Both the position numbers and the translations under genes were made by a program. DNA of 64,000 nucleotides. Source: UBA2256 sp964531105 (GTDB lineage: Bacteria > Spirochaetota > Spirochaetia > Treponematales > Rectinemataceae). The stretch lies in contig CAZHFN010000005.1 in the NCBI GenBank assembly GCA_964531105.1, positions 13,745-77,744 on the forward strand, given 5' to 3'. This document shows positions 42,931 to 51,347 of the stretch, piece by piece (position 1 is the stretch's first letter; each line of letters opens with the position of its first letter). The notes below the pieces were generated by a model. The model had not been told where the DNA came from. It saw only the letters and a program-made list of their open reading frames with translations, and did not search any database.

Positions 42931-43896
42931 ATGCAGCTGACCGTTGTGGTGCCGGTGTACAATGAGGAATCCAACATCAATGCCCTGGCAACAGCCCTCA
43001 TCGATGCCCTGGAAGGTAATTGCAGCTTCCAGATACTTTTTGTGGACGATGGAAGCACCGATGGTAGCCTTGCCCTGCTTAGAAACCTGGCGGGCAAGGA
43101 TAGCCGTCTGGCATTTTTAAGCCTAAGCAGGAATTTCGGACACCAGGCCGCCCTGAGGGCTGGGCTCGAAGCCGCCCGGGGCGAGTGCGTAATCACCATG
43201 GACGGAGACTTCCAACACCCCCCCACCCTGCTGCCCGCCATGATCAAAGAATTCCAAAAGGGCTTCGATGTGGTAAACACGAAACGGATCGAGTCAGAAC
43301 TGGGGGAAGGTACGCGGACATCCCTTGGAAAAAGGCTCAGCGCCCGGTTCTTCTATTCCATTATGAATTCCTTAGGAGAAGTGAGAATCGAGCCGGGATC
43401 GGCTGATTTCCGCCTCCTTTCCCGCAAGGCAGTGAAAGCCCTCCTCTCCATGGATGAAAGGGCTTTGTTTTTTAGGGGAGCCGTTCCCTGGATAGGTTTT
43501 TCCAGCAGCGAGCTTCAGTATTCGCCCGGACTACGGAGAAGCGGCAAATCCAAATATAGCCTGGGCAAAATGCTCTCCTTGGCCCTGGACGGAATCACTT
43601 CCTTCAGTACAAAGCCTCTTCGGCTCGCCTCCTTGGCCGGCCTGGCCATATCTGGGGCCGGTTTTATCTACGCCCTCTACGCGCTTATCATCAGGCTTTT
43701 CAGCGACAAGACGGTGGAAGGTTGGACGAGTCTTCTCATTAGCATCCTCATAATCGGTGGAATTCAGTTAATATTCATGGGTGTCATAGGCGAGTACCTG
43801 GGCAAACTCTTCATGGAAGCCAAACATCGGCCCCACTACCTGATCAAGGAAAGATCCTACGAAGAGCTTACTGAAACACGGGGAGGACAGCCCTGA
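42931..43896 (+). CDS. GT2 polyprenyl-phosphate glycosyltransferase (GtrB/ArnC/DPM-like)
   Basis: A 321-residue membrane-anchored glycosyltransferase. The GT-A domain starts MQLTVVVPVYNEESNINALA, with metal-binding VDDGSTDGS and TMDGDFQHPP. Two C-terminal helices follow (LASLAGLAISGAGFIYALYA and LLISILIIGGIQLIFMGVIG), then EYLGKLFMEAKHRPHYLI, the ArnC/GtrB signature tail. These enzymes attach a sugar to undecaprenyl phosphate at the cytoplasmic face. An in-frame upstream extension exists, but MQLTVVVP is the family N-terminus. Its TGA overlaps a CTG that appears to start the next gene. Confidence 0.93.
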   Translation: MQLTVVVPVYNEESNINALATALIDALEGNCSFQILFVDDGSTDGSLALLRNLAGKDSRLAFLSLSRNFGHQAALRAGLEAARGECVITMDGDFQHPPTLLPAMIKEFQKGFDVVNTKRIESELGEGTRTSLGKRLSARFFYSIMNSLGEVRIEPGSADFRLLSRKAVKALLSMDERALFFRGAVPWIGFSSSELQYSPGLRRSGKSKYSLGKMLSLALDGITSFSTKPLRLASLAGLAISGAGFIYALYALIIRLFSDKTVEGWTSLLISILIIGGIQLIFMGVIGEYLGKLFMEAKHRPHYLIKERSYEELTETRGGQP

Positions 43897-44216
43897 ATTA
43901 CCTTCTGCTAATACTCGGCATTCTCTTCTCCGCTTCGGCACAGCTGCTTATGAAGTATGCTGGGGGAATGAAACTTATGAGCGCCTCTTGGGTTGCTGTG
44001 GCAGGAGGCGCTGCTGGACTCTACGCATCTTCCTTCATCTTCTATACCCTCCTCCTGCGAAAACAGGACTTGAGCAAACTAAGCCCCCTCATGGGCACGG
44101 CAGTGACAGCTCTGGTTGTCCTAGGCGCTGCGGTGCTGTTTGGGGAGAGCCTCAGCCTGCGACGTATTGCAGGCGTGGCCTTGGCCTGCGCGGCCATTCT
44201 CCTCCTCGCCGGCTAG
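43893..44216 (+). CDS. SMR-like flippase subunit (ArnE/GtrA-type role), CTG start
   Basis: A 107-residue, four-helix small membrane protein of the EamA/SMR type: NYLLLILGILFSASAQLLMK, then SWVAVAGGAAGLYASSFIFY, LSPLMGTAVTALVVLGAAVL and AGVALACAAILLLAG. Relatives such as ArnE/ArnF flip lipid-linked sugars. An in-frame TGA lies at 43872, and there is no ATG, GTG or TTG between it and the internal ATG at 43950, which would delete the first helix. CTG at 43893 is five bases after GGGAGGA (43881-43887) and overlaps the upstream stop (CTGA), so it is the likely start. Automatic calling would probably truncate this gene. Confidence 0.8.
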   Translation: MNYLLLILGILFSASAQLLMKYAGGMKLMSASWVAVAGGAAGLYASSFIFYTLLLRKQDLSKLSPLMGTAVTALVVLGAAVLFGESLSLRRIAGVALACAAILLLAG

Positions 44217-44226
44217 GGAAGCGGTC

Positions 44227-46938
44227 ATGCGCAAATTTGGCCGTCTTGCTACCGAACCCAATCCAAGCCTCTTAAAACCTCCTTATGACGCAAAAGCGGA
44301 GAACATCCTGTCATGGCTTACCCTGCTTGCAGTCTACGCTGTACTGGCCAGCCGTTTTAACTTACGCCTTCTTTTCCAGGACACTATTCTCACCGGAGGG
44401 GACAGCGCTTCTTGGTTTCAGGTATTGAAAACCTTGAAAGAGGATTTTCTTCCCCGGGGGAGACTCTTCGGGTACAGCCAAGCCAATTTTTTCGGCTACC
44501 TGGAAGGCCAGCATTATTTTATTCTTCCCTTCCTCGCCGCAGCGCTTCTAGGCTTCCTTGTACCTCTGAGTGTCGCACTGAAACTGGCCACAGTGGCAGG
44601 AGGCTTCGCCCTTCCCCTCACCATGTTCCTGGCCGCCTCTTCCATCCGGGGTAAAAGGCGAGCGGGAGCCTTGGCAGCGGTTTTAAGTCTTCTTTTTCTT
44701 TTTAACGAGTCGTATTCCATTTTTGGTGGCAATTGGCTTTCTACCTTTGCAGGCGAGTTCTGCTTTTCCTGGGCAATTGCCTTCCTGCCTCTCCTTGTCG
44801 CATCAGTGGCTAAGGATTGGCGGGAAAAACGAAGCGGAATTGGAAGTGGTATTTTATTGGCGCTTATAGGCCTTTGTCATTTTTTCGTTTTTATGCCAGC
44901 CTTCTTTCTGCCCTTTTTTCCCGCCTTCAAATTGATTCCCGGACTCTTCGCACGAAAGTCTGGAATTGGACGGACAAAAAGCAAGCCCGCCAAGGAAGCG
45001 CTCATCGTCTACAGGATGCTCTCCACCTATGGCGTAGCCCTTCTTATCCTTTCCTTCTGGCTTATTCCCATGATCCTTACCCGGCGCTGGGCTCAGCCCA
45101 TAAGCCTTCTCTGGCACTTTTCCTCCTCCAAGGATTTTGCCGGACAAACCCTGGCATGGGTGTGGGGACCCGCTGCCTTCCTCTTCGCTTTCCTGGCTCT
45201 TTATCGCCGGAGGCCTCCCCAGGAGCGCAGACTTTTTATGTTTTTCCTCTACGCCCTCGCCTGCTGCGCCTTTTTGTTCTTTATCGCCCCGGGCCTGGGT
45301 ATGCCCGATATCCGCTTTGTGCCTACGGCCCTTCTGTTCTGCGCCCTCGGCCTGTCCCTTGCCCTGGATTCCGTTGTCGATTGGCTGGGAAGGAAAGGAC
45401 GCGGACGCGCAAAGTCCAAGAATAATTCAGTGGTAAAAAATTCCAGCTCACTTATTTCTGATTTCGCAATGCTGTTGGTTGTAGTGTCGGGCATCGCGAT
45501 TGGAGTTATGCTGCCGCACAACGCGCCATCCTGGTTCTTATGGAACTATTCCGGCTACCAAGCCAAATCGGAATGGCCTGCCATGAAAGAATTAATGGAA
45601 CGCTACCAGGGTACTTTTGACGATGGGCGATTTCTTTGGGAAAAGCAGGATCAAAGAGATAACAGGGATTTCGGATCGGAGCGTGCTTTCGAAAATCTGT
45701 ATCTTTTCACGGGATTCCCTAGTTCGGAAGGCATACATTACGGATCCAGCATGATGGCCAGGGCTGCCACCTATCTGCAAAGCTCTTACTCGCCTAATCC
45801 GGTGGATCCCGAGGCCGAACGCATTTATTCTAAAATAGATCCCGAATCCTGGAGAGCCCGTTTTCTTTTGCTGAACGCTCGATACATAATTACCCACTCT
45901 GAGCAAATACGCGGTCTTTTTGAAAAACATCCCGATTTCTGGCTTGATTATAAGATAGGGAAGTTTTCAGTCTTTGAATTCAAAAGCCACCGGGCTAGCT
46001 ATGTGAGCGTGCTGCCCGAGTCTGCCTTGAACGTGATCGAGGCCGGAGCCGGGGGCTTCAGAACCGATTACTACCGTTTTTTCAGAGATTACGAACTCTA
46101 TGAACTGCCCTTTGTAAGTTCCGAGTTTGCGGACAAGGAACTTTACGCAAAACTTGCCGACTCGAGCCAATCCTGGCCGAGCTATGATGGCTACAGAAAC
46201 CTGAATCTAGCCAAAAGAGCACTTATAGAGGAGGGAGAAGCCAAAGGCGATGATGCATCCTCTTCACCGGATTCCCAAACCCCAAGCCCTCCTTTTATCA
46301 CCGCGGAGCATGTGGACAACTTCAGCATATCCTTCAGCACAAGTTCACCTGGAAAAGCCCATTACATAAGGATATCCTACGCTCCCGGATGGAAATCCCT
46401 AGGTGGAGAAAAACTCTACCCTGTCGCCCCGGGCTTTATGCTCATTTTCCCCTCAAAAGAAAAAGTAGAGCTAGCATACCGCCGCACGGCTGCCGAGATT
46501 ATAGGCATAGTTTTAAGCCTTCTCTCCATTCCCCTAGGCTTATTTCTCTGGAAAAAAAGACCGGGCAGAGGCTTTCCGTGGAAAACCCTCCTGGCCGCCG
46601 CTTTTACCGTCTTTTTAGGCGCAGGCATAGCACTCCTGCTTCAAACCGCAGGCGGTTATCCGGCGCTGTCCCGGGATATCAGCAAAGCCAGGCTAATGAA
46701 TACAGGCGATCCCAACCAAAGGAAGGAACTTTTATCCCTTGTCGAACCCTGGGCTGAGACAGAAATGCTTGAACGCTTCGACAATAGGCTTGTCTTCGAT
46801 GCCTTCAGGCTCAAAGCCCTTGCCCTCTTAAGTGCAGATGAAGAAGTATCTATCTCGGAAGCCAGAGGACTGCTGGAGAAACTGGAATCCACCTACCCCC
46901 ATACGAGGGTTCTCGACACCTTGCCTACCTTGCCGTAG
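44227..46938 (+). CDS. Large polytopic membrane protein, GT-C glycosyltransferase-like
   Basis: A 903-residue protein with about 11-12 hydrophobic segments in the first 430 residues, a large extracytoplasmic domain (about 430-740), one more helix pair (IIGIVLSLLSIPLGLFLWKK and TVFLGAGIALLLQTAGGY) and a short helical tail. The first external loop carries TGGDSASWFQVLKTL, the acidic position typical of GT-C transferases that use lipid-linked sugars. It also resembles PF10131-type membrane proteins of unknown function. Following a GT2 and a flippase-like gene, it is the likely final glycosyltransferase. Start ATG at 44227 lies 10 bases after the previous stop. Confidence 0.78.
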   Translation: MRKFGRLATEPNPSLLKPPYDAKAENILSWLTLLAVYAVLASRFNLRLLFQDTILTGGDSASWFQVLKTLKEDFLPRGRLFGYSQANFFGYLEGQHYFILPFLAAALLGFLVPLSVALKLATVAGGFALPLTMFLAASSIRGKRRAGALAAVLSLLFLFNESYSIFGGNWLSTFAGEFCFSWAIAFLPLLVASVAKDWREKRSGIGSGILLALIGLCHFFVFMPAFFLPFFPAFKLIPGLFARKSGIGRTKSKPAKEALIVYRMLSTYGVALLILSFWLIPMILTRRWAQPISLLWHFSSSKDFAGQTLAWVWGPAAFLFAFLALYRRRPPQERRLFMFFLYALACCAFLFFIAPGLGMPDIRFVPTALLFCALGLSLALDSVVDWLGRKGRGRAKSKNNSVVKNSSSLISDFAMLLVVVSGIAIGVMLPHNAPSWFLWNYSGYQAKSEWPAMKELMERYQGTFDDGRFLWEKQDQRDNRDFGSERAFENLYLFTGFPSSEGIHYGSSMMARAATYLQSSYSPNPVDPEAERIYSKIDPESWRARFLLLNARYIITHSEQIRGLFEKHPDFWLDYKIGKFSVFEFKSHRASYVSVLPESALNVIEAGAGGFRTDYYRFFRDYELYELPFVSSEFADKELYAKLADSSQSWPSYDGYRNLNLAKRALIEEGEAKGDDASSSPDSQTPSPPFITAEHVDNFSISFSTSSPGKAHYIRISYAPGWKSLGGEKLYPVAPGFMLIFPSKEKVELAYRRTAAEIIGIVLSLLSIPLGLFLWKKRPGRGFPWKTLLAAAFTVFLGAGIALLLQTAGGYPALSRDISKARLMNTGDPNQRKELLSLVEPWAETEMLERFDNRLVFDAFRLKALALLSADEEVSISEARGLLEKLESTYPHTRVLDTLPTLP

Positions 46939-46947
46939 TATAATCTG

Positions 46948-47946
46948 GTGCGTCCGAATCTAATCAAAAAAATTGAAGCCCGACTCTTACTGGGAAACGA
47001 GCGCCGAGGTTTCCATTTTCACGTGATCCTGCTTCCTTTAATCCTGATCGTCACCAGTCTGCCCCTGGCTTGCAGTTCGGGGCCGCACCCCAAAACCAAC
47101 TATCCACCCCAAAAGGACACCACAATGGCAAAACCAGAAACCATCCTTGTCATGGCTCACCGCGGGTTCAGAGGCATCGCCCCGGAAAACACACTCTCCG
47201 CCGCCCGCCTCGGTTGGGAGAGCGGCGCCGATTATTGGGAACTGGACGTGGCTGCCTCTTCGGACGGGGAACTGGTGGTGCTGCACGACGACAATCTAAT
47301 TCGAACCACCAATGCCAAGCTGCGCTTCCCCGAGCGCAAGCCCTGGACTGTCTATGATTTTACCCTCCAGGAGCTAAAGTCTTTGGATGCCGGATCCTGG
47401 TATGGGGCGAGCGACCCCTTTGGCCAAGTAGCCGCCGGCCGCGTCAGCCCCGCCGAGCTTCAGCTTTTTGCCGGCCTTAGGATACCTACGCTCAAGGAAG
47501 CCCTCACCCTGACCAAGGACCTGGACTGGAAGGTGAATGTGGAGATCAAGGATGCAACCGGCAGATCCTGCGACGCATGGATAGTGGAAAAGACCGCCGC
47601 CCTGATATCCGAGCTGAAAACAGAGGACAAGGTTTTGGTTTCATCATTCAACCATGCCTATCTGGCCAGAATGAAAAAGGCCCAGCCCCGGATTCCCGTG
47701 GCAGCCCTCATCGACAAACCCATTCCCGATCCTGTGAGCCTGCTCAGATCCCTGAATGCGGTAGCCCTCAATCCCAACTACAGGTACTTGGATGAAAAAA
47801 CAGTTCAGGAGCTGCGCCAGGCCGGGTTCAATGTGTATGTATGGACCCCTAACGAGGTCAAGGACATGGAAAAACTCATAGCCTGGGGAGTAACTGGCCT
47901 TATCACCGATTTCCCCGACAGGGCCTTGAGTCTCCTGGGACGTTAA
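46948..47946 (+). CDS. Glycerophosphodiester phosphodiesterase, lipoprotein
   Basis: A 332-residue GDPD that splits glycerophosphodiesters into glycerol-3-phosphate and an alcohol. The TIM barrel shows the catalytic VMAHRGFRGIAPENTL, metal ligands in WELDVAASSDGELVVLHDD, and NVEIKD; the C-terminus has VYVWTPNEVKDMEKLIAWGV and GLITDFPD. A hydrophobic N-terminal segment with LPLACSS fits a lipobox, so the enzyme is probably anchored in the periplasm or at the outer membrane. The GTG start gives a long polar n-region of about 25 residues, so the start is uncertain. It precedes a Ugp-type importer that could take up its product. Confidence 0.9.
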   Translation: MRPNLIKKIEARLLLGNERRGFHFHVILLPLILIVTSLPLACSSGPHPKTNYPPQKDTTMAKPETILVMAHRGFRGIAPENTLSAARLGWESGADYWELDVAASSDGELVVLHDDNLIRTTNAKLRFPERKPWTVYDFTLQELKSLDAGSWYGASDPFGQVAAGRVSPAELQLFAGLRIPTLKEALTLTKDLDWKVNVEIKDATGRSCDAWIVEKTAALISELKTEDKVLVSSFNHAYLARMKKAQPRIPVAALIDKPIPDPVSLLRSLNAVALNPNYRYLDEKTVQELRQAGFNVYVWTPNEVKDMEKLIAWGVTGLITDFPDRALSLLGR

Positions 47947-47997
47947 TGCGTTGAACATGGCATAGACTGATTTAACCCGCTTTTTGCAAATTTTTCA

Positions 47998-48058
47998 TTG
48001 TCAGCAAGCCTATATGGGGTTACACTGGAATGCGCGTGATTTAGTACTTGACAGTACT
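47998..48058 (+). promoter_or_regulatory. Candidate ugpB promoter and operator
   Basis: TTGTCA (47998-48003) and TACACT (48021-48026) have a 17-base spacer. Just downstream, AGTACT-tgac-AGTACT (48043-48058) forms a 6-4-6 inverted repeat in the leader, an operator-like site. A consensus TTGACA is embedded there but lacks a -10 partner. AAGGAGGT precedes the ATG. Confidence 0.42.
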
Positions 48059-48087
48059 TTTTTCAACCTACTAAGGAGGTAATCGTA

Positions 48088-49389
48088 ATGAAGAAAATTG
48101 CACTTGTGGCAATGGTCTTCCTCGCCATCGCAGGAGCCTGGGCTCAGGTTAACATCGAGTTCTGGCACGCCATGACAGGCAAGAACGCCGATACGGTACA
48201 GGCTCTGGCGGATAAGTTCAACGCAACCCAAAAAGAATTTAAAGTAGTGCCCGTATATAAAGGCTCTTACAGCGATACCATGACCGCTGGTATTGCGGCC
48301 TTCCGGGCAGGACAAGCTCCCCACATCATCCAGGTCTACGAAGTAGGCACTGCCACCATGATGGCCGCTAAGGGCGCCGTAAAGCCGGTATATCAGCTTA
48401 TGGCAGAGAACAACGAGAAGTTCGATCCTAAGGTCTACATCCCCACCATCACCGGTTACTATTCCACCTCCGATGGCAAGATGCTCTCCCTCCCCTTCAA
48501 TTCCTCCACCTCGGTCATGTACTACAACAAGGATGCCTTCAAGAAAGCCGGACTGGATCCCGAAAAGCCCCCCGTCACATGGCCCGAATTCTTTGAAATG
48601 GCCAAGAAACTGAAGGCCTCCGGCATGGAAGGCGGCTTCTCCACCAACTGGATATCCTGGATTCAGCTGGAGAACTTCTCAGCTTGGCACAACCTGTCTT
48701 TTGGCACCAGAAACAACGGTTTCGACGGCCTGGACACCCAGCTGGTTTTTAACTCCCCGATCGTCATCCGCCACCTCCAGACTATCTATGATCTGTCCAA
48801 GGACGGTGTCTTCATCTATGGCGGACGCGAAAACAAGGCTAACCCCCTCTTCAACTCAGGCCGCGTAGGAATGCACTTCGAATCCATTGGTGGATATGCC
48901 AACTTCAAGAACACCTGCAAATTCGAATTCGGCGTAGCCACCCTCCCCTACTATCCCGATGTCCCCGGCGCTCCCCAGAACTCCATTATCGGCGGCGCCA
49001 GCCTCTGGGTGCTAAACGGCAAGCCCAAAGGCGACTATAAAGGCGTAGCCGACTTCATGGCCTTTATCTCCCTGCCCGAGAATCAGGCATTCTGGCATCA
49101 GAGCACAGGCTACCTACCCATCACTACTGCCGCCTATGAGTTGACCAAGTCGCAGGGCTTCTACAAGACCAACCCCGGCCCCGAAGTAGCCATCAAGCAG
49201 CTCTTGAGAGCCGCCCCCACTGGCAACTCCAGGGGTATTCGCTTTGGCAACTTCAATACCATTCGAGAAATCGAAGACCAGACCTGGGAAGACGTACTTG
49301 CCGGGAAGATCAGCGTCAAAGACGGAGTCAACAAGATGGTACTAGAGGGCAACAAACTTCTTCGCGATTTCGAGCGCTTGTATAAATAG
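48088..49389 (+). CDS. ABC sugar/glycerol-phosphate-binding protein, UgpB-like
   Basis: A 433-residue secreted solute-binding protein (family 1). The signal peptide MKKIALVAMVFLAIAGAWA is followed by QVNIEFWHAMTGKNADTVQA, the UgpB-type N-terminus; further motifs are YVGTATMMA-like VGTATMMAAKG, LPFNSSTSVMYYNKDAFKKA and SIIGGASLWVLNGKP. UgpB binds sn-glycerol-3-phosphate and glycerophosphodiesters; the GDPD gene upstream strengthens this reading, but other oligosaccharides are possible. A hairpin follows the gene before the permeases, the common way to keep binding protein in excess. Confidence 0.9.
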   Translation: MKKIALVAMVFLAIAGAWAQVNIEFWHAMTGKNADTVQALADKFNATQKEFKVVPVYKGSYSDTMTAGIAAFRAGQAPHIIQVYEVGTATMMAAKGAVKPVYQLMAENNEKFDPKVYIPTITGYYSTSDGKMLSLPFNSSTSVMYYNKDAFKKAGLDPEKPPVTWPEFFEMAKKLKASGMEGGFSTNWISWIQLENFSAWHNLSFGTRNNGFDGLDTQLVFNSPIVIRHLQTIYDLSKDGVFIYGGRENKANPLFNSGRVGMHFESIGGYANFKNTCKFEFGVATLPYYPDVPGAPQNSIIGGASLWVLNGKPKGDYKGVADFMAFISLPENQAFWHQSTGYLPITTAAYELTKSQGFYKTNPGPEVAIKQLLRAAPTGNSRGIRFGNFNTIREIEDQTWEDVLAGKISVKDGVNKMVLEGNKLLRDFERLYK

Positions 49390-49417
49390 TGCGCTGAAAT
49401 CATTTTTATGCTATACT

Positions 49418-49445
49418 AAAAAGGCCGCCGTAAGGCGGCCTTTTT
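49418..49445 (+). terminator. Partial terminator between ugpB and ugpA
   Basis: A perfect stem AAAAAGGCCGCC/GGCGGCCTTTTT with loop GTAA, ending in a T-run, lies between the binding protein and the permease genes. It probably reduces, rather than ends, transcription into the permeases. Confidence 0.85.
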
Positions 49446-49511
49446 AAGGAAACCCCCGGCGAGCACCGGGACAAGGCTTTCCCAATAAATCCGCCTGCGT
49501 TAGGATGCGTC

Positions 49512-50396
49512 ATGGCTAAACAATACGAGTTCCCCTCCAAAGGCCTCCCCTATCTCCTTGTGCTACCGCAGATGGTCATTGTATTCCTGTTTTTCTTCTG
49601 GCCTTCAGCCCAGGCAATATGGCAGTCATTCTTTCTCCAGGATCCCTTCGGTGGCAGGGTGATCTTTGTTGGTTTTGAAAACTACGCCAAACTTTTCAAC
49701 GACCCCGACTACTGGGAATCCTTTAGGGTTTCAGTGCTCTTTGCCTTGGCGATTACGATCTCTTCTATGGCTATATCCCTCTTTCTCGCCGTACAGACCA
49801 ATAAAAAGATTCGTTTTGATTCATTTTACAAAACAATGCTTATCTGGCCTTACGCCGTCGCTACTATGGTGGCAGGCGTACTCTGGCTCTTCATGTTCAA
49901 CCCCAACGTAGGGATAATCGCCTATCTTCTGAAATACAAAATGGGCGTAGACTGGAATCATCTATTGAAGGCGGATCAGGCTTTTCTGCTGTTAACCATT
50001 GCATCGAGCTGGAAGCAGATAGCCTATAATTTTGTCTTTTTCCTGGCAGGTCTCCAGAGTGTACCCCTGCCCCTGGTAGAAGCGGCCGCCATAGACGGCG
50101 CCGGACCAGTAAAACGTTTTTGGACAATCATATTCCCCATGCTTTCACCCACCACCTTCTATCTTTTGGTCATGAATTTGGTATATGGCTTTTTCGAAAC
50201 CTTCCCCATTGTCCACCAGGTCACCGCTGGAGGACCTGGCAAGGCTACACAGATACTGGTTTACAAGGTATGGAGAGACGGTGTCATCAATTTGGATCTA
50301 GGCGGCTCATCGGCTCAGTCGGTCATACTCATGATCATGGTAATAGCCCTTACCGTTGTGCAGTTCCGCTTTATCGAGCGGAAAGTCACGTACTAA
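49512..50396 (+). CDS. ABC sugar permease, UgpA-like
   Basis: A 294-residue MalF/UgpA-family permease with six helices. The cytoplasmic EAA loop is EAAAIDGAGPVKRFWTIIFP, which docks on the ATPase. Other marks: PYLLVLPQMVIVFLFFFWPS at the N-terminus and QVTAGGPGKATQILVYKVW near the end, typical of UgpA. It forms a heterodimer with the next gene. No ATPase (UgpC/MsmK) is encoded here, so a shared ATPase elsewhere is implied. Confidence 0.92.
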   Translation: MAKQYEFPSKGLPYLLVLPQMVIVFLFFFWPSAQAIWQSFFLQDPFGGRVIFVGFENYAKLFNDPDYWESFRVSVLFALAITISSMAISLFLAVQTNKKIRFDSFYKTMLIWPYAVATMVAGVLWLFMFNPNVGIIAYLLKYKMGVDWNHLLKADQAFLLLTIASSWKQIAYNFVFFLAGLQSVPLPLVEAAAIDGAGPVKRFWTIIFPMLSPTTFYLLVMNLVYGFFETFPIVHQVTAGGPGKATQILVYKVWRDGVINLDLGGSSAQSVILMIMVIALTVVQFRFIERKVTY

Positions 50397-50408
50397 AGGA
50401 ATGCAGCC

Positions 50409-51247
50409 ATGATAGAACAGCGAAAATCAGCCCGTATCTTTCCACATATAATTCTCTGGGCGGCCATACTAATTATAATTTTTCCCATCTATTTCGTTTT
50501 CGTAGCGTCTACTCGTACCAGCGCTGATATTCTCTCTGCGCCTATGCCCATATTACCGGGCTCTCACCTGATAGAAAATTATGGACGAGCCCTTTCTGAA
50601 GGAGCCAAGAACCTGGGCGCCTCGGCCATGACTATGATGAAAAACTCATTTATCATGGCCATGGGCATAGCTCTAGGTAAAATCATCGTATCCCTCCTGG
50701 CAGCCTTTGCTATTGTCTTTTTCAAGTTTCCGGGGCGTAAATTCTGCTTTTGGGCCATATTTATTACCCTTATGCTGCCGGTGGAAGTACGTATAATGCC
50801 CACCTACAAGGTCATATCAGACTTAGGACTGCTCAACTCCTATGCCGGACTCATTTTGCCCATGATCGTGTCGGCCACGGCGGTCTTCCTTTTCAGGCAG
50901 TTCTTCATGTCCGTGCCCAGGGAGATAGCTGAAGCCTCCCAGATAGACGGAGCCAGCTCGATGCGGTTCTTCCGTTCCATTCTTGTGCCCATGACCCGAA
51001 CCCCTATTGCGGCCATGTTCGTCATCCAGTTTATCTACGGCTGGAACCAGTACCTCTGGCCTTTGTTGATAACCACCAAGCAGGAGTATTACACCCTCCT
51101 CATTGGCATCAACCGCATGCTCTCGGGCGCCGATGTGGTAATCGAGTGGCAGATTGTCATGGCCACCGCACTCCTCGCCCTTATTCCCCCTGTCATTGTG
51201 GTGGTGGTTATGCAAAAACAGTTTATCGCGGGCATGACTGACACGGA
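50409..51247 (+). CDS. ABC sugar permease, UgpE-like (3' end in gap)
   Basis: A MalG/UgpE-family permease; 279 residues are visible. EAA loop: EASQIDGASSMRFFRSILVP. The N-terminus IILWAAILIIIFPIYFVFVA and the C-terminal YGWNQYLWPLLITTKQEYYT and QKQFIAGMTDT match the family; UgpE proteins end a few residues later, so only the last residues and stop codon lie in the N run. Reading through the Ns gives a false extension. Ten bases separate it from ugpA. Confidence 0.92.
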
Positions 51248-51347
51248 NNNNNNNNNNNNNNNNNNNNNNNNNNNNNNNNNNNNNNNNNNNNNNNNNNNNN
51301 NNNNNNNNNNNNNNNNNNNNNNNNNNNNNNNNNNNNNNNNNNNNNNN
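51248..51347. other. Assembly gap (100 Ns) between convergent genes
   Basis: A placeholder of 100 N. It covers the last codons of the UgpE-like gene on the left and of uxaC on the right; a strong bidirectional hairpin or a repeat in between would explain the assembly break. Confidence 0.97.

Noticed and set aside
44817..45425. 202-codon overlapping plus-strand frame inside the large membrane protein gene
   Set aside because: It lies wholly within a well-supported membrane gene in another frame and looks like a random Arg/Pro/Ser-rich translation.
46939..46944. Perfect TATAAT before the phosphodiesterase gene
   Set aside because: It ends three bases before the GTG start and has no -35 partner at normal spacing, so it cannot drive this start codon.
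51089..51347. Apparent extension of uxaC through the N run into the UgpE region
   Set aside because: It is an artefact of translating Ns; the added residues are antisense to the permease gene.
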